A DNA stretch of 8,065 nucleotides from Schlesneria sp. GTDB taxonomy: Bacteria; Planctomycetota; Planctomycetia; Planctomycetales; Planctomycetaceae. This document shows, piece after piece, positions 1 through 7,164 of the stretch. The notes below the pieces were generated by a model. It was given only the letters and a program-made list of their open reading frames with translations. It made no database searches and was not told the origin of the DNA. Both the position numbers and the translations under genes were made by a program. Numbering within the stretch: position 1 is the first letter of the stretch; each line of letters opens with the position of its first letter. The DNA lies in the NCBI GenBank assembly GCA_025353525.1, contig JANXOO010000588.1:1-8065 (forward strand), read 5' to 3'.

Positions 1-131
1 TTACTTGCTGCCATTCAGCAGCGAGGATGGCTCTGATTTTGTTAACATCGATATGCATGACTGGCCCCTGGCTGAAATCTGTCAATCATCATCTTTCCAA
101 AACGGTTCCTTCCGGCGAAAGCAGACGAGTT

Positions 132-1955
132 ATGTCATACATCAATGTTCGAATGGTGGCGGTCCTGGGGATCGCCTTGTCCGGTACTGTTGTTCGGGCG
201 GACGAGTCGCCTGTTGTTCCGCTGAAGCCCGGACCGTCGGTTGTCCGGCTGGTGACGACCGGTGATGGCGTTGAATTGATGCGAAATGATGAACCATTTT
301 TCGTCAAAGGGGCGGGGGGCGACGGTTCGCGAGAAACACTGGCCCGGGCGGGCGGCAATTCGGTACGGACGTGGAGTGCTGACAATCTGAAGTCGGTACT
401 CGATGAAGCACAGCGGTTGGGAATCACCGTCACCGTCGGGTTTTGGCTGGGCCACGAACGACACGGATTCAATTACAGCGATGTTGATCAGATTTCAGGG
501 CAGGCCGAAAAAGTTCGCAAGACGGTTGAGGAATTCAAGGATCACCCGGCCGTCCTGATCTGGGCTTTGGGTAACGAAATGGAAGGGAACGGTGACAATG
601 CCGCGATCTGGATGGCCGTTAATCAACTGGCCGTCATGGTCAAACGAATTGACCCTCATCATCCGACGATGACGGTCATCGCTGAACTGGCCGGGAACAA
701 AGTCAGGAACGTACATCGACTTTGTCCTGATATCGAAATCCTGGGGATCAACAGTTATGGCGGTGCCGCGTCGGTGCCGAAAAGATATCGCGAAGCAGGA
801 GGAACCAAACCCTGGCTGCTGACCGAATTCGGCCCTGCGGGGACATGGGAATTGCCGAAGAACGCATGGGGGCTTGTTCTCGAAGCAACCAGCACCGAGA
901 AAGCAGAGATGTACCGCCATTCGTACCAGCAGGCGGTTGCGTCTCAAAAGGGACAGTGCCTGGGTTCGTATGCTTTCCTGTGGGGAGTGAAACAGGAGGC
1001 TACAGCGACATGGTTCGGGATCCTGCTTGCTGATGGAACCCGGTTGGGGGCTGCAGATGTATTGACGGAAATGTGGTCCGGAAAGCCGCCGGCGAACCAG
1101 TGCCCGCGAATTGACAAACTCGCCGTGACCGGGATGGATGAAGTCGACCCGGGCGCGGTGGTGAAAGTGGCATTAAAGGCCATGGATCCTGAACGGGATC
1201 CGTTCAAGGTCCGTTGGAAATTGCAGAAAGAAGCCGAGAAGTTTGGCGAAGGGGGCGACGTTGAAGATGCTCCACCTGATTTTCCTGATGCGATTGTAAA
1301 AGGAGATATTCAGAGCGCCGAAGTGCGGATGCCAAACGACGGTGGCAACTACAGGCTGTTTGCGTACGTTGTTGATGATCACAACGGCGGTGCTGTTGCG
1401 AACGTACCGATTCGCGTGAAGGGAACAGCAAAGTCAGCCATGGCGAAGGCGGCCATGCTGCCGCTGGTTATCTACGACGAACCGGACAGGAGTCCGGTGT
1501 CGTACGTTCCTACAGGCTGGATGGGAAATCTTAAGGGGCTCAAACTGTCCGAGACATGTGAAACCAGGCCACATTCGGGCAAGCATTGTATTCGCGTCGA
1601 TTACACACCTGCCGCCGATTGGGCGGGTGTGGTGTGGCAGAATCCTGGAAACGATTGGGGAGATCTGCCGGGAGGTTGGAATCTGACGGGAGCGAAAAAT
1701 CTGACATTCTGGGCTCGGGGGGACCAGGGACGCGAAAAAATCTCTTGCGAATTCGGAATCATCGCGAAAAACAAACGTTTTCACGATTCAGGAACCGGAA
1801 AACTCGAAGGAATCGAACTGACGACCCAATGGCAAAAGTTCACGATTGATGTCAGCAAGCTTGATTTGTCCCGGATCAAATCAGGCTTCGTCTTTACTGT
1901 TGCCGGAGCTGGCCAACCCGTGGCATTCTTCCTTGACGACATCCGGTTCGAATAG
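132..1955 (+). CDS. Secreted glycoside hydrolase, GH2-like TIM barrel with C-terminal accessory modules
   Basis: Predicted exported carbohydrate-active enzyme of 607 aa. The start at 132 is chosen because it gives a clean signal peptide: Arg at residue 7, hydrophobic stretch about 8-21, likely cleavage after V-R-A at 23. An in-frame ATG at 27 would add 35 residues ahead of it, and ATG 153 is also possible; none has a strong ribosome binding site. Residues about 58-315 read as a (beta/alpha)8 barrel. The GNE motif on strand 4 places the acid/base Glu at 149, and LLTEFGP places the nucleophile Glu at 232, as in clan GH-A. Residues about 325-432 look like an Ig/PKD-type sandwich (VDPG..., MPNDGGNYRLFAYVVDDHNG). 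Residues about 445-607 resemble a galactose-binding-like or CBM-type jelly roll ending FFLDDIRFE. The beta-sandwich domains that normally precede a GH2 barrel are absent. Substrate cannot be told from sequence. GH2 versus another clan-A family is inference. Confidence 0.82.
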   Translation: MSYINVRMVAVLGIALSGTVVRADESPVVPLKPGPSVVRLVTTGDGVELMRNDEPFFVKGAGGDGSRETLARAGGNSVRTWSADNLKSVLDEAQRLGITVTVGFWLGHERHGFNYSDVDQISGQAEKVRKTVEEFKDHPAVLIWALGNEMEGNGDNAAIWMAVNQLAVMVKRIDPHHPTMTVIAELAGNKVRNVHRLCPDIEILGINSYGGAASVPKRYREAGGTKPWLLTEFGPAGTWELPKNAWGLVLEATSTEKAEMYRHSYQQAVASQKGQCLGSYAFLWGVKQEATATWFGILLADGTRLGAADVLTEMWSGKPPANQCPRIDKLAVTGMDEVDPGAVVKVALKAMDPERDPFKVRWKLQKEAEKFGEGGDVEDAPPDFPDAIVKGDIQSAEVRMPNDGGNYRLFAYVVDDHNGGAVANVPIRVKGTAKSAMAKAAMLPLVIYDEPDRSPVSYVPTGWMGNLKGLKLSETCETRPHSGKHCIRVDYTPAADWAGVVWQNPGNDWGDLPGGWNLTGAKNLTFWARGDQGREKISCEFGIIAKNKRFHDSGTGKLEGIELTTQWQKFTIDVSKLDLSRIKSGFVFTVAGAGQPVAFFLDDIRFE

Positions 1956-2015
1956 CCGCCGCGAAGATCGGTACGGAAAACGCGGGCAAGGCCAGGGAAT
2001 TCGGAATCCGCCCGT

Positions 2016-2051
2016 CGACGCATGGCCGTGAACGGTGGCGTCGCGGTTTTT
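2016..2051 (+). terminator. Candidate intrinsic terminator after the glycoside hydrolase gene
   Basis: CGACGC at 2016-2021 pairs with GCGTCG at 2038-2043. The 16-nt interior holds a second small stem, CCG/CGG with a TGAA loop (2026-2035). Three bases after the outer stem comes a run of five T at 2047-2051. It sits about 60 nt past the glycoside hydrolase stop codon. The T run is short and offset from the stem, so the call is tentative. Confidence 0.4.
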
Positions 2052-2055
2052 GATG

Positions 2056-2188
2056 GGAGATATGCTAAAGCATCACCTGCCACTGCCACTGGAGATATGC
2101 TGAAGCATAACCTACCACTGGAGATATGCTAAAGCATAACCTGCCACTGCCACTGGAGATATGCTAAAGCATAACCTACCACTACCAC
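2056..2188. repeat. Four-unit tandem array of palindrome plus hexamer repeats
   Basis: Four head-to-tail units start at 2056, 2091, 2120 and 2155, with lengths 35, 29, 35 and about 34 nt. Each begins GGAGA and continues into an inverted repeat, TATGCT-AA-AGCATA (2061-2074, 2096-2109, 2125-2138, 2160-2173). This is followed by ACC and one or two copies of the hexamer TGCCAC or TACCAC. The second unit has a single hexamer and the others two, which explains the 6-nt length step. Unit 1 ends AGCATC, breaking one outer base pair; unit 2 has GA instead of AA in the loop. The array lies between the 3' ends of two convergent genes. It is non-coding as far as I can see. Its role is unknown; it could act as a bidirectional transcript end or a protein-binding array. 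Confidence 0.93.
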
Positions 2189-2218
2189 GGGCAATGGCTG
2201 CTTTTCGTGCTCGAAAGA

Positions 2219-2503
2219 TTAATGCTTGTAGATTTTGTGCTGCGGGCGACCCGAGAGGATCTGTTCTTTGCCCCATGTCGTCACAGCACGGAATGCATCG
2301 CTGCGGATAAATTCCTGGAAGGCCGCTTCTTCAGACCACTCACTGGTAATCAGGTACGAGGCATCGTCAGTGACATCCTTCCACAGGGTGCTGCTGGTAT
2401 GTCCTGCTGCGGCTCGCAAGGCTTCGATGACCCCGGCGAATTTCTCTTCGAAGTCCGTTTGCTTGCCTGGGAGTACGTGGTAATTCATTCCGACCGTTAC
2501 CAT
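2219..2503 (-). CDS. ABM-fold (antibiotic biosynthesis monooxygenase family) small protein
   Basis: A 94-aa protein with the pattern of the ABM / dimeric alpha-beta barrel family. An N-terminal strand (VTVGMNYHVLPG, 2-13) is followed by a helix (QTDFEEKFAGVIEALR, 15-30). A strand pair carries SSTLWKDVTDDASYLITSEWSE (37-58), then comes helix AAFQEFIRSDAFRAVTTWGKEQI. The length fits the family's usual 90-110 residues. Family members include quinone-forming monooxygenases, heme-degrading enzymes and many of unknown substrate. No diagnostic catalytic residue stands out here, so the reaction is not assigned. The start at 2503 is preferred over an in-frame ATG at 2530 because AGGAAAG (2511-2517) lies at good spacing before it. 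The gene is convergent with the glycoside hydrolase and divergent from sucA. The first strand and SEW motif make a shadow ORF unlikely. Confidence 0.85.
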   Translation of the reverse strand: MVTVGMNYHVLPGKQTDFEEKFAGVIEALRAAAGHTSSTLWKDVTDDASYLITSEWSEEAAFQEFIRSDAFRAVTTWGKEQILSGRPQHKIYKH

Positions 2504-2510
2504 TTCGAAT

Positions 2511-2517
2511 CTTTCCT
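2511..2517 (-). promoter_or_regulatory. Ribosome binding site of the ABM gene
   Basis: Read on the minus strand the bases are AGGAAAG, seven nucleotides before the ATG at 2503. It is the best Shine-Dalgarno match in the window and decides the start against the upstream ATG at 2530. Confidence 0.7.
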
Positions 2518-2534
2518 GTGAAAATTGCAAGATT

Positions 2535-2550
2535 GTTGACCTGAGTCAAC
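2535..2550. promoter_or_regulatory. Perfect inverted repeat upstream of the ABM gene, possible operator
   Basis: GTTGAC-CTGA-GTCAAC: two perfect 6-bp arms around a 4-bp spacer, 32 bp upstream of the ABM start codon. It overlaps a TTGACT -35-like hexamer on the minus strand. The size and position suit a dimeric repressor site (inference); no regulator gene is in the window. Confidence 0.4.
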
Positions 2551-2553
2551 TCG

Positions 2554-2576
2554 TCCGAAGTTCGCTCACGTTCGGA
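2554..2576. promoter_or_regulatory. Second inverted repeat upstream of the ABM gene
   Basis: TCCGAA and TTCGGA are perfect 6-bp arms separated by 11 bp, only 3 bp beyond the first dyad. A GTTCG direct repeat lies inside (2560-2564 and 2570-2574). It could be a second operator half or simply a chance dyad. Confidence 0.3.
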
Positions 2577-2921
2577 ATGATAGCAGCATGGGTTGAATCT
2601 TTCTTGCTCTGACTGCCATCGATGGCGCAGATCATTTCTAAAGAAGTAAAGTCCATGTTGTCCGGCGACCCGGTTCAACGCGAGTTTTCCGGTTTTTCCT
2701 GTTTGCCAAACTCCTCTTTCCTGTTACGGTTTGCTACATTCAACGGTGATTTCCGAAATCGCACAATGGTTGCCTCGCCAAAATGCGTAGAATAGTTGGG
2801 ATGATTGCCGTTGTTTTTGGCATTATGGGTTCCTTTGGCTGGAATTTCATGCGATGGACGGGCATCGACCGTTTTCGGTGTGACGCTTCCTTCGCCTGAC
2901 TCGGGATCAGAAACGATCAAG

Positions 2922-5828
2922 ATGAGTCCTTCAGATACGCTTACGGGTCGTTCTTCAAAAATGACATCCTCGAACGGCTCGCGCAATGGCGACAATTCTT
3001 TCGCGGATGACGACGTTGGTTCGAGTCAGGTTTCGGGCCTTACTTACGTCGAATCACTGTATCTGGATTATCTGAAGTCAGCCGATTCGGTGTCGCCCGA
3101 ATGGCAGGACTATTTCCATCAGATCGTCGAGAGCCAGACGCGGTCGGGCGGGGATTTGCACGACCCGAGTCTCTTTCATGCCCCGTCGATGGCCCCGGGG
3201 GTCGTTAGTCCGATTCAACTCGACTATGCCATATTGCAGGAACGGATCGAACGGCTGATCCGGAATTATCGGGCGATGGGTCATTATGCGGCGGACATTG
3301 ACCCGCTTGGCCAGCCCCGACCCCGGGTCGCAGAACTCGATCCTTCTGATTGCGGGTTGTCCGACGCCGATATGGGCCGCCAGGTCTCGACGCTGTCTGC
3401 AAGTGGCCAGAATGTGCGAACGGTGCGTGAAGTCAATCAGTGGATGCGCAACACTTACTGTCGTTCGATCGGCGTGCAGTTTATGCACATCGACGACCTG
3501 ACCGTTCGCGAGTGGTTGCAGTCCCGAATGGAAGCGACCGAAAACCGCATTCAATTGACCCCCGAAGAACAGAAGCGGATTCTGAAACGACTGAGCGATG
3601 CTGTCGTGTTTGAAGAATTCATTCTGAACAAGTTCAAAGGTGCCAAAAGCTTCTCGCTGGAAGGTGCGGAAACGTTGATCCCGCTGCTGGAACTGGCCAT
3701 ATATCAGGCGGCCGATCAGGGGATCGAAGAAATTGTGCTGGGGATGGCTCATCGCGGACGTTTGAACGTTCTGGCCAGCATCATGGGGAAATCTCCTCGC
3801 GCGATTTTTCGTGAGTTTGCGGATCTCGATCCCGAACTGAATACCGGTCGCGGTGATGTCAAATATCATCTCGGATACAGCAACGACTGGCATTCCGGCG
3901 ACGGCCGCAAGATGCACCTGTCGCTGTGCTTCAACCCCAGCCATCTGGAATTCGTGAACGCCGTTGCGATGGGACGTGTTCGCGCCAAGCAGGATCGACA
4001 CGGCGATTCAAAACGCGAAAAGGTCGTCTGCCTGTTGATCCATGGCGATGCGGCGTTCGCTGGCGAAGGGATCATCCAGGAAACGCTGAATATGAATCAA
4101 CTCGGTGCAACGCGCATCGGCGGTACGATTCATATAGTGGTCAACAATCAAATCGGATTTACAACCGGCCCCGAACAGGCGCGTTCAACGCCGTATGCGA
4201 CCGATGTCGCAAAGATGCTGCAGATCCCGATTTTTCATGTAAATGGCGAAGACCCGGAGGCTGTTGCTCAAGTCGTTCGGCTGGCAATGGACTTCCGCCA
4301 GCAATTTCATACCGATGTCGTCATCGACATGTACTGCTACCGGTTGCGCGGCCATAACGAGAACGATGACCCTTCGTTCACTCAACCGCTGATGTATCAG
4401 GGAATTCGATCTCGCAAGAAGGTCGGACAAAGTTACCTCGATCAAATGTTGAAGATGGGCGGCATTTCCGAAGAAGAGGCGAATCGTTTGCAATTTGCCC
4501 ATCGACAACAGCTTGAGTCTGAACTGGAAGTGGCGCGAGGTCCGAATTACGAACATCGCTGGGATATGTTGCAGGGGATCTGGCGCGGATTCCTTGGTGG
4601 CAACGAAGCCGGAATTCCCGATGTCGACACGGGTGTCGACGGAGCGAAGCTGGCCACACTTCTGGAAAAACTGTCCACGCTACCGTCTGACTTTCATCCG
4701 CATACCGGGATTGTCAACGACCGTTCCACTGGAATCCTTCAAAAACGGTTGTCGATGGCTCAGGGAAAACAGCCGCTCGATTGGGGGGCTGGCGAGGCGC
4801 TCGCACTGGCAACCCTGAGTATCGAAGGATACCGGGTCCGGGTGCATGGTCAGGATGCCGAACGCGGCACGTTCGGACACCGTCACGCGGTCGTTCACGA
4901 TGTCGAGAATGGCCGTACATGGATGCCGCTGGAACATTTGTCCGAAGATCAGGCCGATATCGAGATCCTGAACAGTTGTCTCTGCGAGGCTGGCGTACTC
5001 GGATACGAGTATGGCTACAGCCTTGACACTCCCGACGGGTTAATCTGCTGGGAAGGACAGTTCGGCGATTTCGTCAATGTGGCTCAGGTCATCATCGACC
5101 AGTTTATCGTGAGCGCCGAGGATAAATGGAACCGGTTGAGTGGCCTGGTTCTGCTTCTTCCACACGGCTTCGAAGGAGCGGGTCCCGAACATTCAAGCGC
5201 CCGTCTCGAGCGTTTTCTGCAGCTTGCTGCCGAAGATAATATCCAGGTCGTCTCACCGACGACACCTGCCCAGATCTTTCACGTTCTTCGGCGTCAGGTC
5301 GTACGAAAATGGCGAAAACCTCTCGTCGTGATGACGCCCAAATTCCATTTGAAGTCGCGACAATCTGCGTCGGCAATGGCCGATTTGACTCACGGGACGT
5401 TTCAACGGTTGTTGCCTGATGCGCTTGATCGGCCGGGCAGCGATGTCAAACGGATCGTTTTATGCAGCGGGAAGATCTATTACGACCTTGCGGAACGCCG
5501 CGAAGAATTGCAGCGGACAGACATCGCAATTTTGAGACTTGAGCAGCTCTATCCATTACCGGAAAAGGAACTCGAAAACCTTCTTTCGGCCTATCCGGAA
5601 GGGACTCCGGTCATCTGGGCCCAGGAAGAACCCGAGAATATGGGCGCGTGGCGATTTCTTCGTGTCCAGTGGGGCAGTTCACTGTTCGGACGATATCCGT
5701 TTTCGGGAGAAAGTCGTCCCGCATCAGCCAGTCCCGCCACGGGCTCTCATATGAGTCACGATATCGAACAGGACGAGATCCTGATCAAGGTCATCGGCCC
5801 GTCCGCAAAGCCGGCTGGCCACCATTGA
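2922..5828 (+). CDS. sucA: 2-oxoglutarate dehydrogenase E1 component
   Basis: Thiamine-diphosphate-dependent E1 of the cytoplasmic 2-oxoglutarate dehydrogenase complex; it decarboxylates 2-oxoglutarate and succinylates the E2 lipoyl group. The call gives 968 aa, close to the usual 930-980. Order: N-terminal E2-binding type segment YVESLYLDYL (42-51); MGHYAADIDPL (119-129); HRGR (277-280); NPSHLE (338-343); the ThDP/Mg motif GDAAFAGEG (375-383) with NNQIGF (408-413); RGHNENDDPSFTQP (476-489). The second half holds GQDAERGTFGHRHAV (643-657), GPEHSSARLERFLQL (754-768) and EEPENMGAWRF (902-912). The active-site histidines of HRGR and NPSHLE are kept. The start is uncertain: ATG 2922 is chosen, ATG 2961 is equally possible, and the frame stays open up to a TTG at 2805; none has a clear Shine-Dalgarno. 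There is no actinobacterial-style E2 fusion. It is the first gene of the operon. The symbol odhA is an equivalent name. Confidence 0.96.
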   Translation: MSPSDTLTGRSSKMTSSNGSRNGDNSFADDDVGSSQVSGLTYVESLYLDYLKSADSVSPEWQDYFHQIVESQTRSGGDLHDPSLFHAPSMAPGVVSPIQLDYAILQERIERLIRNYRAMGHYAADIDPLGQPRPRVAELDPSDCGLSDADMGRQVSTLSASGQNVRTVREVNQWMRNTYCRSIGVQFMHIDDLTVREWLQSRMEATENRIQLTPEEQKRILKRLSDAVVFEEFILNKFKGAKSFSLEGAETLIPLLELAIYQAADQGIEEIVLGMAHRGRLNVLASIMGKSPRAIFREFADLDPELNTGRGDVKYHLGYSNDWHSGDGRKMHLSLCFNPSHLEFVNAVAMGRVRAKQDRHGDSKREKVVCLLIHGDAAFAGEGIIQETLNMNQLGATRIGGTIHIVVNNQIGFTTGPEQARSTPYATDVAKMLQIPIFHVNGEDPEAVAQVVRLAMDFRQQFHTDVVIDMYCYRLRGHNENDDPSFTQPLMYQGIRSRKKVGQSYLDQMLKMGGISEEEANRLQFAHRQQLESELEVARGPNYEHRWDMLQGIWRGFLGGNEAGIPDVDTGVDGAKLATLLEKLSTLPSDFHPHTGIVNDRSTGILQKRLSMAQGKQPLDWGAGEALALATLSIEGYRVRVHGQDAERGTFGHRHAVVHDVENGRTWMPLEHLSEDQADIEILNSCLCEAGVLGYEYGYSLDTPDGLICWEGQFGDFVNVAQVIIDQFIVSAEDKWNRLSGLVLLLPHGFEGAGPEHSSARLERFLQLAAEDNIQVVSPTTPAQIFHVLRRQVVRKWRKPLVVMTPKFHLKSRQSASAMADLTHGTFQRLLPDALDRPGSDVKRIVLCSGKIYYDLAERREELQRTDIAILRLEQLYPLPEKELENLLSAYPEGTPVIWAQEEPENMGAWRFLRVQWGSSLFGRYPFSGESRPASASPATGSHMSHDIEQDEILIKVIGPSAKPAGHH

Positions 5829-5866
5829 TCCCCTGACATTGATGATCCCCTCACATTGAACATTGA
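5826..5866 (+). repeat. 17-bp tandem duplication at the sucA stop codon
   Basis: TGATCCCCTGACATTGA (5826-5842) is followed directly by TGATCCCCTCACATTGA (5843-5859), differing at one base, and then by a partial third copy ACATTGA (5860-5866). The sucA TGA stop is the first three bases of copy one. CATTGA therefore occurs four times between 5823 and 5866. It fills half of the 79-nt gap before sucB. Confidence 0.85.
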
Positions 5867-5890
5867 CCAGAATCCTGTTCTCGACAGGTA

Positions 5891-5895
5891 AAGGA
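5891..5895 (+). promoter_or_regulatory. Possible ribosome binding site of sucB
   Basis: AAGGA at 5891-5895 is 12 nt before the sucB ATG at 5908, slightly far but the only Shine-Dalgarno-like bases there. A nearer ATG at 5895 opens only seven codons (stop at 5916-5918, overlapping sucB). Confidence 0.4.
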
Positions 5896-5907
5896 TGACG
5901 AAGCCTC

Positions 5908-7131
5908 ATGACAGTTGAAGTGCAGTTGAAAAAGGGTGATTTCGGCGATTCGGTTTCTGAAGTCGTCGTGGTCGAATGGCTGAAACAAGTTGGACAGTCA
6001 ATCCAGGCCGATGCTGACCTGGTTGAACTCGAGAGCGACAAGGCAACCACAAAGTGGCCCGCTCCGAAATCGGGTGTTGTCACGAAACTGCTTTTTAATG
6101 CCGGTGATACAATCCCGCTTCCGTCAGTCATCGCCTTGATTGACGAAACTGCGGTCGCCGCAGCACCTGCGGCCGATGGACCGGTCGCTTCGGCGGCTCC
6201 CAAGGCCATGGCGAGCGACGTTCGTATTATGCCTGCTGCTGCTGCTGCTTTGGCCGAAAACGGACTCAAGCCGTCGCAAGTGACGGCGACCGGGCCCGGC
6301 GGACGTCTGCTGAAGGAAGACGTTCAGCGCCAGGTTGCCGCTTCGGCGATGGTTGCGCCACCGACGGCAATCGCCGTGCCTGCCCGGACAGCACCCGTTA
6401 TAGATTCGGTTCGGACAATCGTGACGGGTGAGCGGTCTGAAAAACGACAGATGATGAGCCCCATTCGCAAGCGCATTGCGTCGCGACTGGTCGAGGCCCA
6501 AAGTACGGCGGCGCTGCTGACGACATTCAACGAAGTCGATATGACGGCCATCATGGATTTGCGCAAGCAACACCAGGATGCGTTCACTCTACGCTATGGA
6601 ATCAAACTCGGGTTTATGTCGTTCTTCGTCAAAGCGTCGATCGACGCGTTGCAAACCTTTCCGGCAATCAATGCAGAGATTCAGGGAACCGAGATCGTCT
6701 ATCACAACTACTTCGACATTGGTATCGCGATTGGCGGCGGCAAGGGACTGGTTGTGCCCGTACTGCGCAATGCCGAGCGGATGGGGTTTGCCCAGATTGA
6801 ACAGGCGATTGGTGTCTTTGCCAACAAAGTGAAAGAAAACACGCTCAGCCCGCAAGAATTGACGGGGGGGACGTTCACGATTACCAACGGTGGTGTCTAC
6901 GGCTCACTGCTGTCGACTCCGATCGTCAATCCTCCTCAAAGTGGTGTCCTGGGAATGCACGCCATTCAGGATCGTCCGGTCGCCCGTGACGGGCAGGTGG
7001 TGATTCGACCGATGATGTATCTGGCGTTAACGTACGACCATCGGATTGTCGACGGACGTGAAGCTGTTTCGTTCCTGAAGCGGATCAAGGATTGTCTCGA
7101 GAATCCCGTTCGTTTGCTGCTGGATGTGTAG
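5908..7131 (+). CDS. sucB: 2-oxoglutarate dehydrogenase E2, dihydrolipoyllysine-residue succinyltransferase
   Basis: Core subunit of the complex; it carries the succinyl group on lipoyl-lysine and transfers it to CoA. Length 407 aa matches the family (about 400). Lipoyl domain 1-80 has the lipoylated Lys at 45 in ESDKAT. An Ala/Pro-rich linker (81-101) follows, then the peripheral-subunit-binding domain (about 103-144; [21 protein letters not shown]) and a second linker. The acyltransferase domain (about 177-407) ends with the catalytic DHRIVDG, His378 and Asp382. [27 protein letters not shown] is the pattern of succinyl- rather than acetyltransferases, fitting its place between E1o and E3. 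Odd points: helix 1 of the subunit-binding domain is a five-Ala run from GCT codons (6235-6249) where relatives have basic residues, and the residues after the lipoyl lysine read ATTKWPAP rather than the usual ATVE-type. The gap to lpd is 33 nt, consistent with one transcript. odhB is an equivalent symbol. Confidence 0.96.
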   Translation: MTVEVQLKKGDFGDSVSEVVVVEWLKQVGQSIQADADLVELESDKATTKWPAPKSGVVTKLLFNAGDTIPLPSVIALIDETAVAAAPAADGPVASAAPKAMASDVRIMPAAAAALAENGLKPSQVTATGPGGRLLKEDVQRQVAASAMVAPPTAIAVPARTAPVIDSVRTIVTGERSEKRQMMSPIRKRIASRLVEAQSTAALLTTFNEVDMTAIMDLRKQHQDAFTLRYGIKLGFMSFFVKASIDALQTFPAINAEIQGTEIVYHNYFDIGIAIGGGKGLVVPVLRNAERMGFAQIEQAIGVFANKVKENTLSPQELTGGTFTITNGGVYGSLLSTPIVNPPQSGVLGMHAIQDRPVARDGQVVIRPMMYLALTYDHRIVDGREAVSFLKRIKDCLENPVRLLLDV

Positions 7132-7164
7132 CAAGCGGTATAAATTAATTGGCGAGCGCGAACA

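Larger units (their letters stand above)
2504..2921. other. Divergent intergenic region between the ABM gene and sucA
   Basis: About 418 bp with no well-supported gene. The left part holds two inverted repeats (2535-2550 and 2554-2576). On the minus strand a TTGACT (2544-2549) and a weak AATTTT (2521-2526) are 17 bp apart, but a start point there would fall inside the ribosome binding site, so I do not call it a promoter. On the plus strand TTGCCA (2703-2708) lies 16 bp before TACGGT (2725-2730), a poor sigma70-like pair that could serve sucA. A 38-codon open frame (2783-2899) ends just upstream of the chosen sucA start. The region must contain the operon's promoter, but its exact site is not evident. 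Confidence 0.6.

Noticed and set aside
1..36. Short reading frame LLAAIQQRGWL ending TGA, possible tail of an upstream gene
   Set aside because: Only eleven codons are visible, and another frame is open here too; too little to call a gene.
2056..2188. CRISPR array as an explanation of the repeats
   Set aside because: Units abut head to tail with no unique spacers, and no cas gene is nearby.
2207..2521. 104-codon plus-strand frame over the ABM gene
   Set aside because: Opposite strand of a gene with a family-like protein and a good ribosome site; no recognisable domain.
2805..2921. Possible lipoprotein signal (LAGISC) in the TTG-started extension of sucA
   Set aside because: E1 of 2-oxoglutarate dehydrogenase is cytoplasmic, and the TTG has no ribosome site, so the lipobox-like run is most likely chance in untranslated DNA.
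3078..4001. 307-codon open frame on the minus strand inside sucA
   Set aside because: Antisense to a clearly conserved E1 gene; its residue composition (rich in Arg, His, Gln, Phe) is typical of a shadow frame and no domain is visible.
5829..5891. In-frame extension after the sucA TGA up to a TAA at 5889
   Set aside because: Twenty codons of open frame after a stop is expected by chance; E1 already ends at the family's usual point and no readthrough signal is seen.
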